DNA from: Hysterium pulicare CBS 123377
Lineage: Eukaryota > Ascomycota > Dothideomycetes > Hysteriales > Hysteriaceae
Direction of reading: 5' to 3'
NCBI GenBank assembly: GCA_000467715.1
Contig: AJFK01000051.1
Span: 1 to 59,596, forward strand
DNA length: 59,596 nt
Part shown: positions 23,801-33,500 of the stretch, in pieces
Layout of the letters: each line of letters begins with the position of its first letter
Numbering within the stretch: the stretch's first letter is position 1
Made by a program: the position numbers and the translations under genes
The notes under the pieces: generated by a model
Seen by the model: the letters and a program-made list of their open reading frames with translations, nothing else
Database searches by the model: none
Told to the model about the DNA's origin: nothing

Positions 23801-25092
23801 CGGTCCTCACGCCAGTCGGCGGCATCAGGGTGGATTGCTCTATTCTGGGAGAGAGGCTCGACTGGTACAGTTGCATCCATACTCCTCCAATGGCCAAACC
23901 CTCGAGTGTCATACCCAGCACGTTCGAACTGCTGCATCCGAGAAGTAACATCCGAAAGGCTTAAAGGTTTGGGTGGATATCCAGGGGTGCCTCTTGGGAT
24001 ATCTCTTGGGATTGAAATCCAACATGCTTTTCCCTTTACTTGCGCCTTCTTGCGCAGACGTGGCACAGGACTAGGCCTTTGCATCTCTGCAAGTTTGACG
24101 GATTCCTCTATAGGTCTGGGAGACTCTTCAACAGGGGCCTCTTTAGGTTGAGCAGGTAGGGGTTTGTCCGCGGACGCAGGGCTTCGTAAAGGTAGTGAAT
24201 GAAAGCTAGCTTCAGAACCCTGCCGCGAATGCGAAGGATCTGCGTACCTTGAGGCCATCATCTTGCCGAGGGTTTCTTTTTCTTTCTCGCTAAAGTGAGC
24301 CCAGAAGTCCTGCTGATTTAGAGTCAAGTTGTTGCTTCTCGACTTGTGCCCCTTCTTCTCCTTCAATCGGTTGTCACCAGTATCTTTTTGGCCGTCTGAT
24401 TTCTGAGCCGATGATTCGTTGTCTGTAGACTCTTCACTCCACCAATTCGCGGCTTCCTTATTCCAGTTCTCTGCTAAGAATTGCCGCACCCACTCGCCCG
24501 ATGAATCGTTGAAAAGTTCTGCGGGCGGTCTGCTAAAATCGATTGATCGAGGGGTGGCTTCAGGAACAGCTTCCGATGTAGCAAACTTGGACCTGGTCGG
24601 TGTTTGAGCTTGGTTGACAGGCAATCGAGAGGGGAGAAGATGCTCCAGTCCAAATCGATTTGGGGAGTCCTCTTCTGTCAATCGCGACGGGAGAAGATGC
24701 CCAAGTCCGAATTCGAGATTCGAAGAATCCTCGTCAAGATCGTCACTCCCAAAAGCCGACGAAGGAACCCGATGTCCACGACCTGCACTGAATGACGGCG
24801 GCGGACGCTGGTACGGAGAGCCCCAACTCGCAGTATAGTATGTACTGTCGCTCGCCTGGTGCCTCGCAACTGTCGATGGAGTACGTGGGAATCCCCCAGG
24901 TGCTGTCAGTGAAGGGAGCGGCGGTAATTCCGGACTCGAATGGCCGAGGGTCTGGGTCGGAGACAGAGTTCGTGCCGGAGAGGGCACACCACGCGCCTCT
25001 GTGAGAGGACTGCCTTCACCGTCCTGCAATAAAGCAGATGGAGGAGATGACGGCAAGGGAGGTGAAGACGTGGCGTTCCGTTGAGCTTGCAT
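17884..25092 (-). CDS. very large low-complexity and coiled-coil protein, uncharacterised
   Basis: One intronless frame of 2402 residues, from ATG 25092. The N-terminal 350 residues are Ser/Pro-rich with a duplicated segment containing FGLGHLLPSRL / FGLEHLLPSRL. A more ordered block around residues 350-465 contains KACWISIPRDIPRG, QFERAGYDTRGFGHW and DWDAYVDYLTEQKLAALGVSL, which I think is conserved across filamentous ascomycetes. A Gln-rich tract lies near 620-645. Residues about 850-960 contain repeated FKPDAPxF and FNPS motifs. Around 1445-1650 are six or seven degenerate units of about 34 residues with core IRxxVxEALASHxP. A long coiled coil occupies about 1665-2190, including an AHAAAQAAHAAAQAA tract. 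The C-terminus is Ser-rich, then acidic. Such proteins are often misnamed myosin heavy chain or Uso1; there is no motor domain. A scaffold role is plausible but unproven. Confidence 0.8.
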   Translation of the reverse strand: MQAQRNATSSPPLPSSPPSALLQDGEGSPLTEARGVPSPARTLSPTQTLGHSSPELPPLPSLTAPGGFPRTPSTVARHQASDSTYYTASWGSPYQRPPPSFSAGRGHRVPSSAFGSDDLDEDSSNLEFGLGHLLPSRLTEEDSPNRFGLEHLLPSRLPVNQAQTPTRSKFATSEAVPEATPRSIDFSRPPAELFNDSSGEWVRQFLAENWNKEAANWWSEESTDNESSAQKSDGQKDTGDNRLKEKKGHKSRSNNLTLNQQDFWAHFSEKEKETLGKMMASRYADPSHSRQGSEASFHSLPLRSPASADKPLPAQPKEAPVEESPRPIEESVKLAEMQRPSPVPRLRKKAQVKGKACWISIPRDIPRGTPGYPPKPLSLSDVTSRMQQFERAGYDTRGFGHWRSMDATVPVEPLSQNRAIHPDAADWREDRDSGPFRVRVPNKADWDAYVDYLTEQKLAALGVSLGGEEEQTPMSRQASSQYPALPFSPPLPTSSAGSQRLGRQGSIIPGSFPHGPSPGVPGHASRQSIASPISPFGNPRPSMHMHRHSTFASPATLMQQQGTSPGGGKWSPGHYFGTQGTRGGSPALPLSRPDLADVVSPGSPFGFRQNQQFPFPAQKDDHLAQMQQQQQLQAQLLHQQQQQQLLSIRPSSTLAEVPEDEAEEDEMPEMKYAKKSGPEIAVPTPRGHRHNISANLERDARDAEYHLEQSIDKQFDEGGEFSTEPDLIEQIKSPNPATSSGWDGPRPIQQVLHQPQPHSRAHSLTKPQRPMSFGYGSQQMESQQDDLSDGAKTNGSDFTNPSMEDEHARDAANSSTQHSKTTSQASNNWRDSQLSFGHSKHTSTSSVSKLNVQAKEFKFNPSASFSPGSSSFGAGFNFQPSASKPANEGATSTTRSAKPSIDSLGSGLKVTAPVFKPDAPSFKPIGMNGSAFPSSNFDFLSKVPAFKPDAPAFNPSGVAPSQGTSSRIFGDIRINADDIVKPARRSKAIPIVRPDNVQQKTPEPEEREDESGRPMQADGREKRARHERADGDSVPQFAEPSQPLGETTQYQAAKQDPQIEREAVPEDKENLSPNVERAPSKSKSPEPLSTVGLEKEDSSLAPEVETPHTEISTGSLSDRTPTEDYTLHDSDNITPSVEEESKTFAKKHSHRSSLSATAKPFEFRPQVGSGFDFGIHVTKPSVAQSDDFDNAHISPPRHVSRSPATTFRPSDDGSYMTALESRRHAPYAESGSVDFDQFVQPSFKEIDDVMKHLNGGSDFGVERDDASWDQPSPRRSVHEFERNDLPPNVKLRSDAPSPSPRRLYAAPPRALHASSTSITHDPFSDERAGLAYESPVHRLNNADEIPVSDWDEGLSSEGEDKIQTRSRFFDSHVDDLIGRLLQNRFVPLEKNLQMIQDSISTMSQLGGRGRRNLSNDRLDSDADDEDDEIGTDFHYRNRSPRKDRKLEKIRFIVKDAIESHAPQIAPLPVPTHDPMLPEKIRDMVVEALASHQFPAPANEPAQPEVIRAAVMEALASHAPQAATVPAVQSLQSEDVRSILTEALAFHQPSAAVAPINEPLKHEDVRSIVMEALAGYQPQLPPAPLSEPIQPDMIRSVIIETLESQKSLAPPAEATPLQADMSEFFQALGNLKATIAQSASSHVQPEDVREMIEEAFSRQSTEIVQRRGSQSAEEKDMRIADLESMIKEATLRFDEEATARKAVEAREIDTQRLLAVTEEELTLLREQARDDENKLRAVEDECQDARTQITAYQSADEELRSKLSAVNAENEALQSTLEEYRLSSSKWRDEIQQTNLEKENLKKTINASRFQAEEATRIREAMRTKLGQLQKDMMVASGQVAAERAHWQKNDEEHKKKYEVLSARIEAEGRTRERIERELERLEIQEREGMKSKFALEQTQKANTRLEETVNALRLEASEHQKAAEKYERDYQEAREAARVEVKRTRTLMEADIDAANNQVNIVRAEMESEIARVRAEVDNVRMDADTAKAKHELLLEEAADAKKQALDDAMEGRKFALHEQQQAFERRLEALSQEHRRALEIAHEDKERAEAYHSDRLALADSKLEYLQDKVALLEEKLSVAKDAAHAAAQAAHAAAQAAQSAKTPAQASARTSGLPEKISPQALRESIAVLQEQLQERESRIESLEHKLGEIDTDAPAKVKERDTEIGWLRELLGVRIDDLNDLIGALAQPSFDREAVRDAAIRIRTNLQMEQQEKERLMNGVQNFPTLASISNFASPKAVQLAAAFGNWRKGRDNGPSSLSGNGNGSASSSRTQTPSRTAPAPSAQSFLSGLMTPPTSNMRRTPQAPSSSLRPPNLRSNSNSSSSTFRGSEAGFKGLGKQVANRGVAPSTPPLLRKAAYDQDAEDARYGDSGFYDDDSTVDGEGDGDVTPVGYGFGRELRR
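20130..20760 (-). repeat. in-gene tandem repeat, units of about 34 codons
   Basis: Six or seven degenerate units within the large coiled-coil protein. Each has a helix core such as IRDMVVEALASH, IRAAVMEALASH, VRSILTEALAFH and VRSIVMEALAGY, followed by a Pro/Ala linker and a short acidic lead (QPEV, QSED, KHED, QPDM). Confidence 0.75.
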
Positions 25093-26067
25093 TCAACATT
25101 TAACGGCTCGTCGTAACAGGAAAACGCGCACCTCCCACGATGCCCGCTCGGCGAATTAAGCTGGAGTCGGCGGTCCTCAGAAACACGACGGTTCGAGTGC
25201 TTGGAATGCAAGAAACGCGTGCGGATGATGCTAGAGGGTCTTGATGCTTTAAGCCAAGCTGTGACGCGTTGAGGGAGACAAAAGAAAGAGGGCAATATTA
25301 GTCTAAAAGAGTGACATTAAGTTGGATAACAATGTACAGGACGCCTCGGAGATGTTGACACTTCGAAACACCATAGTGGATGAATGGTTTGGAGGATGGC
25401 GTTGCTCAAGAGTGTGGCAGGCTCTCCTTTCTGGCCAACATTTTCCAGCTCTCTCGCGAGACCTGACTAGCGGGTGATTGGCGGCATCCACAACCGTGAG
25501 CTGGCCGTCGGACCTGCAGGGGCAAGAGAACACGCTAGAGACCAGGATTGGGCGCCGCATGAACGTTGAATTTGCTTTGTTATTAGTCATTTTAACATTC
25601 ACTCCTCCTCTCATCCCCTAGAAAAGAAGTCAATGTCGTATGGAGAAGCAGAAGGACGTGTGTTCGGAGTATGTCCAGACCTACTAAGTCTATTACCACC
25701 CGTCTCCAGAGCCAATGTGGACTCAGGGAAGCGCGTCAAACTAACTTGCCCTCCCAATGCCTACCCAAAAAAGATACATAAAGTATATACTAACTCCTTG
25801 TAGTTGTACAATTAGGTATAGAGATACTTCTTGGGCCAGGTCCGTCCAGAGATGGAAGAGTGCTTTGCATCCCTTCGCACAGGGTCGCTCTCTTCTGCAG
25901 ACCTCAGCAACCTTAACCCGACGTGGCAGACATACCTCAAATGTGTCATAGATAGCACGGTGCATTGAGTGTTTACTTCACTTGGGAGTATATATAATAC
26001 ATCTGTCATAACTAAAAAGAGCTAGGTCAAACGCCTGATATGACAACACCTCCAATGCTATGCATTA
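25093..26067. promoter_or_regulatory. intergenic region upstream of coiled-coil gene
   Basis: The 975-bp gap holds the promoter and leader of the large coiled-coil gene and the 3' flank of the transporter gene on the same strand. A frame of 103 codons at 25303-25614 has no recognisable features, and I do not call it. Confidence 0.4.
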
Positions 26068-27574
26068 CTAAACTTTTGCCCATTTGAACATCCGTCTAAC
26101 AAAGCTCGATTTCGTGGGCATATCTTCCTCATGCACTGCTGCATTTTCGATTGGCTTTTCGCTGATGGGATCAATTCCTGCAGAGCTGGTATGCATGGCA
26201 GCAGCTTTCTCCTCCAGCTCCCCGATCTTCCAAGCTCTTACGAGCCAAAGACAGAAGGATGCGCCGATATACATGAATCCAGTGAAAATCTGCGCGCCCA
26301 AGTACCTTCCTCCATTGAAGGACACGATTTCGAGAGCAATCGGTTCGGAGACTGCAAAAGTCAGTCTTGAAAACAGCAAATCGTGATCTGAGAAGCATCT
26401 TACAAGTTGTCGGAAGGACCAAAACGAGCCAAGTAATTGAAAATGCAGCCGGCAAATCGACCAGGCCAACGACTTCTGCCCACACAGGCCCGACGGTAGC
26501 CCAGAATGTCCCTGCAACCATACCCACGATCAAGGCAAAGAATACAAGAACTCCGAAGCTCTTGGCAAAGACCCAGATGACGAGAGAGAACAGTCCCGCC
26601 AGAAAGGTCATTGAGCCTGCCATGTTGATCCTGCCGATAGCATCACTAAAGTATCCTATTGGGGGTCGTCCAAGGCCTTGTCCAAGATTAAGAACGGCGC
26701 CAATGATTGATCCTTGCTTTGCAGTCATCCCCACAGATTGTGCGTAGTTTGGCAGAGAGAATAGCAGTACGATATAACCGAGCATACTGAAGAATCCATA
26801 TCCAAGACTGCCTATAAATTCAGGTCTTTTGAACAATCGATAATCGAATGATAATTGTGAAGAGCCAATCTGCTTGTTGCGGTCCTTCATCAGAAGCGCA
26901 GCAACTAGATTGACTCCGCATGCCAGGATGCCTAAAACCCTGAAAGCCCATCCGAGGCTGATATTTTGAATCATTGCCTGGGCAGCTAGAGAGTAGATTA
27001 GCCCACCAACACCAGATCCAGCTGCGCATACTCCATTGGCTAGACTTCTGCTGGTGGTGAACCATTGAGGGGCGATGGCCACGCTGCCTACGAAGAGGAA
27101 TCCCATTCCCCATCCAAAGCAGACACCTTGACTTAAGAACAAGTGCCAGATTTTGGTTGCAAAAGAAGCCCCTATAAGAGACAGCGTCTCGAAGAAGACG
27201 CCAATGAGTAGCGTGGTACGAGTGCCGAAGTATCGAGTTGTAGCGGTAGCCACAGGAGAGACCATCAGAGCCTGCGAGATGGAGAGACCGCCCACAAAGG
27301 CAAAATCAAGTCTAGTTGCACCTGGAAAAGTATTCGTGCTCAAGTAGTGAGCTAAGAACACGCCGTAAGATGAGTTCATTCCCCAAGTATGACTATCGTC
27401 CAGCTTAGCATACAAATTTCAGCGCGCACATATCGCACTATAGAGAACTCACCCATTGATCATAAAGCAGCAAGCAACACAAACCCAGCCATATCCTCCA
27501 TTTGGGGGGACATCGTCCTGTTTTACCACGGGAGTACGTTGGACCTCTTCACTGCTCGTTTTCCGAGGGACCAT
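26068..27574 (-). CDS. MFS transporter, monocarboxylate-porter (MCT) type
   Basis: Three exons (27453-27574, 26404-27392, 26068-26351; introns 60 and 52 nt) give about 464 residues. Exon 1 supplies the family signature PPNGGYGWVCVACCFMING, which joins in frame to HTWGMNSSYGVFLAHYL. The 12-helix pattern follows, with an extended cytosolic loop after helix 6 (KDRNKQIGSSQLSFDYRLFKRPEF), the repeat motif GRPPIGYFSDAIGR, and a basic C-terminal tail (SSFVRRMFKWAKV). Family role: proton-coupled or facilitated transport of monocarboxylates or related small acids across the plasma membrane; the substrate cannot be read from sequence. No biosynthetic gene adjoins it, so I do not link it to a cluster. 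Confidence 0.88.
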
Positions 27575-28268
27575 TTGACTGGCTAACTGGAGATGTTCGA
27601 ACTCTTGCCTCTAGAGGATGGTGCGGCGACGTTTGTCGTGAGCTCGTCATAGAAATCGGTATGAGAAGTCGAATTCAATCACAACGTCTGGAGAGGCTGT
27701 TATGGGGCAAGAAGCAGCATTTATCCGAAGCTGCGGAAGAGGTTCCATTATGTACGGAACCCGAGAACTGGTCATGGTGAGTCTTTATTAAAGAAAGAAA
27801 AATCTCTTTACGCAAGATTAAGCTTAGCTTCATAACGGCTCCTCTAATGGAGTTGACACACCTGCGGTTGCATGCCGTCAGTGCCGTCAGCGCCGGGTAT
27901 AACTCCGCAAGCACGAGCCATCGCCGCCACCACCTTCCTATGTGGAGCACGAGCATCATACATCTACTTCACGCCCTTTTGTACCTACTAATTGCGAATG
28001 CTGCTTTTGAAACATCAATTTGCTCGAATTTATCTCCACAAAGCCGGACTTACTTGCTCGAAAGACGGCAATGGTAAGCTCTGTACTAATCCATAGTGGT
28101 TGCTAATATTCATTCTTAACCTAATTCAAAGTAGATGAATGAGAGACTTCGTGGGTTGGCAAAGATACAAACGAAAAACTTAGTGTAAAGCATTGGCTTG
28201 GGTCAACTGAGCTACAACCCGAATCATTGAATGAAGCAATTATCTCCCAACGCCTGCCGCCTACCTAC
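27575..28268. promoter_or_regulatory. upstream region of the MFS gene
   Basis: The 694-bp gap contains the transporter promoter and the 3' flank of the next minus-strand gene. A plus-strand frame near 27502-27780 overlaps exon 1 of the transporter on the opposite strand and is not called. Confidence 0.4.
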
Positions 28269-29672
28269 CTATCTCCGTGACGACTCACACTGTTCCATGA
28301 ACCGGTATATGCCTTCAATGCCCTGATACTCCAGAGGCGTATGTGAATCATGTAGATCTTGAAATGTCGCTGAATCCTCGAGCTCACTGGTATGCAAGCT
28401 CTCATACCCAGAAGGAGAGGATAGCCACGGGTTTTCGCCGAGGTCTTCGAACTCAAGTCCGTCTTCAGAGTGCGTCGAATACTCATCAGGCGTCAAAACG
28501 TGATGAGAAGTCATCATTGGGCGCCAGTCAATCTTCTCTTGTCGCGCAGTAACTGATTTTCCCATAAAAGAGCACTCTGACATAGTCTTGTTCGGAGCAA
28601 ACGGGAAGAGCAACGCTACCTCGGTCCCAACAAAAGCATCAAAGTCTTCGTCTTGATGTACCACTCCACGTTGTATGCCAAGCTCATTGCAGAGCCTCTC
28701 AACAGTCTCCGCATCGCAGCCTGGGAAATGTACCCGCAATACCGAGTGTTGATATGTGATTGGTAAATCACCAAGCTTGGATAGACGCTGTAAATCTTTC
28801 AAGACCGCTGCCAACTCTTTCACAGCTCTCGAGAAATCGACGGACAACATGTCCAGGAGGCCCTCGTTGGTGAGAGAGTCTTTCTCCTGCGCAAATTGAG
28901 AGTAGCCCGCAACCGCTTTCAATGGAGTGAGAGCGGTAACCGTAGGGTTGACGTTGAAATCAAGGAATGATCCCGGAGTAGCTTTCGAGACCTTGTTGAT
29001 CTTTCGATTGACCTGGTCCTGCAAAGCAGACACGGATTTATAACGCTTCTCCCCAGTACGAGGGTTGACACCATCGAATTGGGCTTTCTGGCCGGAGACG
29101 CAGAAAGCACGGATGGCCTGAGATACATTCTGGATAACTTGTGCAGGTGCTGCAGGAGAATGTGAGAAGTATCGTGCTGACCCAGCTCGTCCTGAGCCCA
29201 GAGCATAACCGCCGGCCGTCCTGCTGAGCGTTCCGCCGGTCAAGTTCGGCCGCAACGTAGAAGCAAAAGGAGCACGACCCGAGAGACTGTTGACAGCGGA
29301 ACCAATTCGTGATTTTGGAAAAGATGATCGATCGTACTTCGGGCCCGAGGATCGCGACGCAGAAGTGGTGAAGCGTCGGACGGTAGCATTGATGCTGCTA
29401 TGGGTGCTGTACCATCTGCCCTTGCTCTGTCTAAGTAATGCCGCCGGATGGATGGGCTGACGGGGAGCATTTCGTGCAAGAATAGGTTGTAGCTCGGCTT
29501 GGGAGGGTCGGAGAGAAGGTGGGAGTTGATTCTGTATCAGACGCGCAGTGTGCTTCCAGGCAGCCCTACGAATGTTAGAACACGTCTTATAAGCATCATG
29601 CGAATATACTTACTTGAACACTTTCGCGTTCTTGGCCACCAACTTATGGAGATGGGCCACTGTGGGCGCCAT
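28269..29672 (-). CDS. conserved fungal protein often labelled casein kinase II beta 2 subunit
   Basis: Two exons (29614-29672, 28269-29565; intron 48 nt) give about 451 residues. Exon 1 encodes MAPTVAHLHKLVAKNAKVFK and joins in frame to AAWKHTARLIQNQLPPSLRP. The following 130 residues (GRWYSTHSSINATVRRFTTSA, FASTLRPNLTGGTLSRTAGGY, GSARYFSHSPAAPAQVIQNVS) are Ser/Arg-rich and resemble mitochondrial targeting or a basic surface. The conserved core has TPGSFLDFNVNPTVTALTPL, and the C-terminal part is acidic and Ser-rich. I recall this family carrying the label casein kinase II beta 2 subunit in fungal annotations, but the four-Cys zinc motif of real CK2 beta is absent, so I would not transfer that function. 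Role unknown. Confidence 0.8.
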
Positions 29673-30577
29673 GATGGGGGTTCTACTACCAGGTCAGGTA
29701 GAAGAAGAGGATGATGATGAAGAGGTGGTGTCGAAATCGTGGGGAAGGGTCTCTTGGGTGGCTTTGCGGCGTGTGGCGAATTGGCTGCGTCACTTTTAGT
29801 GCTTGACAGCCCGACCTGCCCAGGTGTGGACCGTCGTGCCAAGCACACAACTCAGGCACGTGCCAGGACACATCTCTCCCTGCTCAACACTTTCGCTCAA
29901 ATTGTAGTTGCTCTGATAGCAATTTGAGTGTCGTATAGAATCTATGTGTTTGCTCTGATTTTCTTTAATTGTACATAGGATGGGGTAAGGCCATTACGCG
30001 AACATTCTTTTTATTTACGTGCCCACCGAGCTAAAGTGAACAAAGTGAAGAAGGGAGGCCCATGCAACATTGAAGGGAGAGACTTCTCTGGAAGAAGAAC
30101 ACAAACCGCTATGCAGGATAAGGAAATCCATCTTAGAGGGGAAGGGGAATTTGACCATGAAATTAAAAACAAGGCGCCACTTTGCCATCCCCCATCCCGC
30201 AAAACAATCCGCCCCGGGGTTTCCAAGGAGAGGCATGTCTCATTGAAAGGTCCATGGAATAAGAAACCAGGGTCCTGTCATCCAAAAAGGTCTAATTTTA
30301 TCAAGGAATAAGAAAGATGCACCCTCCAGATATGCCTCGTGGAAACGCCCAATCGAAAACTTTTGAAAAACATAATATATCCCTAATAAGTCTGCCGGAG
30401 AAACGTGAGGTGAGAGAAAACAAAATTAGAAACAGCAGGCAGGCCGGGCCAAGAGGTATTGAACGTAATGGAAAGCCGAGCATGTCAGCTGTGATAAGGT
30501 GGACAAGCGTCGAAGAGCCGTAAATGGGTACACACATCAGGCCGAGATCGTTCGAGAGATGTACTTTGAAAGCCACC
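29673..30577. other. intergenic region with long 3' flank of LARP1-like gene
   Basis: This 905-bp stretch lies between the start of the CK2-beta-like gene and the stop of the LARP1-like gene, both on the minus strand. It contains no recognised gene and probably carries a 3' UTR and a promoter. Confidence 0.4.
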
Positions 30578-33500
30578 TTATTGTTCTAGACTTGCTTTGA
30601 GATCAGCGTCGATGAACTCGCTGATACGTTTTCGATTTTTCAAATTCAGAGCCCCGTTTCTCCAAGCTGCCCTCAATTGTTTGAAGGCAGGTCTTTCTTG
30701 ATGTGGGTCTTCTGATCTGACGAGATCAGCATAGTGGCGAGCAACACGCTCTCGAACCGTGTTTTGACTTGATAGCGACTCTCCATAGTATTTAATCAGA
30801 TTTTTGATGCCGATGTCTGAAAACTTCTGCGTGGCATCCTCAAAAGCAAAGTGGCGGAATTCATCGTACATCCGAGTATTGAAATTACGGATGAGAAAGT
30901 GGGACCAAAATTGATAAAGAACATCCATGTCGTAGGGGCAGTTCGCGATGGGGGCATTTTGACGCTGTTCGAGCGCCTTCGATCGAAGGTGGGTATAAAA
31001 TTCGTATGTCGCATCTGTCGGCAGCGACTCAACAGGATTTTCCTTCCCCTTTACCCAAAAAAGGCGGACAGGATTCATGGAAGGGGTTTGATTTGACGGA
31101 AATGGGCTTATCGATCTCTTGGGTTCTTCTTGAATTTTGCCGTCATTACTACAAAACCAATGGCATCAGTGAGGATCCTGCCACTATGTACTCTTTTTTT
31201 CCCAGTGGCTTACCCCTGTGAAGGACCAGTGCCATTGACTTTGAAACTGGACGGTCGAAGGTCTTTTCTATCGCTATCGTCCGCCACGCCTGCTTTGCTG
31301 TCGATGGAACCATTGGAAAAGGTGCGGGTGGCAGAGGGTGGAACGATCGGCTGCTGGCGTTGATCCTGCTTTCGAACAATGACGCTCAAGGTCTCTACTT
31401 GCTCGTCGGAAAATGAGTCGGCCTCGTTGCTCGCGCCATTGTAAGGACCATTGATACGTTCCGCTCCGTTGACATTGCCGACATTCGCGTTCGTAGGGTT
31501 GCTAGAGTTCGCAGATGGGCCCGTGTGGATACCATTCAGTGACTGGTAGGAGGCGTCGGTTGCTATGCCTATTGGGCTAGTAGGCGATCCGCCAGGAATT
31601 TCGGGATAGCGATTCATATATTGAGACTCTAACCCTTGAGGATGGGGCACTGGTGGGTGATGTAGTTCCTCTGGACCATCATTCTGAGCGGCGGGATCCC
31701 GTTCAGACATGTTCATAATCCACTGCTCCCATCCTTCCCGGCGCCTGAGCCTATCTTTGCCATCTACTCCCACGCGAAATTCAACGGTCCTGGACTGATA
31801 ACAGACCAGCTTAATGAGCTCCAAATCGGTCGTCAACTGCTTGATACGATTGAAATCCGCAATAAAGTTGAGGAAGACAAAGCCCTTGGAATCCATATGC
31901 TTTCGCAAAAAGATGTCTTTGCAAAGATTTTCAACAGAGAAGTAGTATTCCCTATGACTGTTAGTGGCAAGCAGACATATCTGCGGGCATTACTTACAAT
32001 TGTGTGGAGACCATAGAAAACAAAGTATACTGGTCCACATAAGGGCTATACGGAACAGCACTCATCGGTTGCATCATCTGGTAATCGTACATTCCTCCCA
32101 TGTATGTCTGGATAGGTGCGATGGACTGGGGTCCTCCACTGTATCCATTAGGAAGACGACCGTACATGTTATCCGTAGTCATTGACTGTGGTCGAGGGCC
32201 ATTTCCTCTGTAGCCCCGGCCCTGGGCAGGCGGCGTTGGGAAATAGGCATTCTGGTCAGGATGGAAAGTCGGTGGGGATCGATTGAGAGGAAACGTAGAG
32301 GATGATTGTAGTGACGGAGCATGACCATTAGCATATTGATGATGGGGATTCTGAAATCCGTGACTGCCCCCACGACCTCCACGCACGGCTCCACGTCCCC
32401 GGTGGTCACGATCTCGCCCGGAAAAGGAGCCAAATGGCCCAGCACGGCGGTCGTTTGCGGTTTGCTTTTGTTGCGACGTTTGTCCTTCTTGTAGATTCGA
32501 CAATCGTCTATCTCCGTCGTCTGCAGGTGCATTGATCATTAGTGAAAAAATATCTACAGATAATGCCGGGAGGCACAGATAAGTCCTCTTGCTTACCTTC
32601 TGTCTGAGTCGCTACAGATGCTCGTCGATCGTACGTTGGGATGTTGTCCTTTGTTGGCGATACCAGATCGCCATCCCTTCTCTTGTCGCCTAGTGCATCA
32701 CCTTTTCTACCTTGTTTCGGCCGACTAGCAGGATACTGCCGGATATACCCATTACTATGTCCAGATCCCTGTTGTCCTGGCGTTGGCTCTCCCATAGCTG
32801 ACGCTCTTCTTGATGGCGTCTCCGGCTCTGCTGCTGGTTTCGCATCCTTCTCTCCAGCGGTGGCTGGTGACTTCGTATCCTTCCACGACGAGGAACCAAC
32901 GCTGGCTGTCCTGTCTCCTTTGTTTGGAGAACCTTCCCGTTGAACTGGACCATCTGATCTTCCGCGCCTCGTTTGGTCGCCCGGAGGCAACGTTGAAGGC
33001 GTTGGTGCATCTCTCTCACCAACACCATTCCCAGCAAACGTATTTCCGCGACCACCGGTCTGAGCAGCACCGCGACCTCCACCTCTTCCACCTCTCCTAG
33101 CAGGAGCAGTGTTGGGCAATGGCGTATTGAATATCACATTTGGAGTATACGGAACCGGTACCCATTCATTCTTGCCATGTGATCGAGACGGTACGCTTTG
33201 ATTACGTTCTTTCTCCGTTTTATCACCCTTCTCTTGAGCCTTCTTCCTACCTTCATCCACGGCGGTGTCGGGAGTTGGCCAAGATTCTTGATCTCGATTT
33301 GGAGGTAAAGGAAGCACGTTTGCCTGATTTTTACTGTCCTTCTCAAGCGGTCGCGGTTTTGGGCCTTTCTTACCACGATCGGCCTCGATCTCTGGCTTGG
33401 TATCCCGACGAGTTTGGGTCATTCTTTCATCATCACGAGTCCTTCCCTTTGGATCGCTGTTTAGAGTCCTATCTTTCCCTCCGGAAGATACGAGTTCATC

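Noticed and set aside
25303-25614. 103-codon minus-strand frame upstream of the coiled-coil gene
   Set aside because: Short, featureless and in a leader/promoter position.
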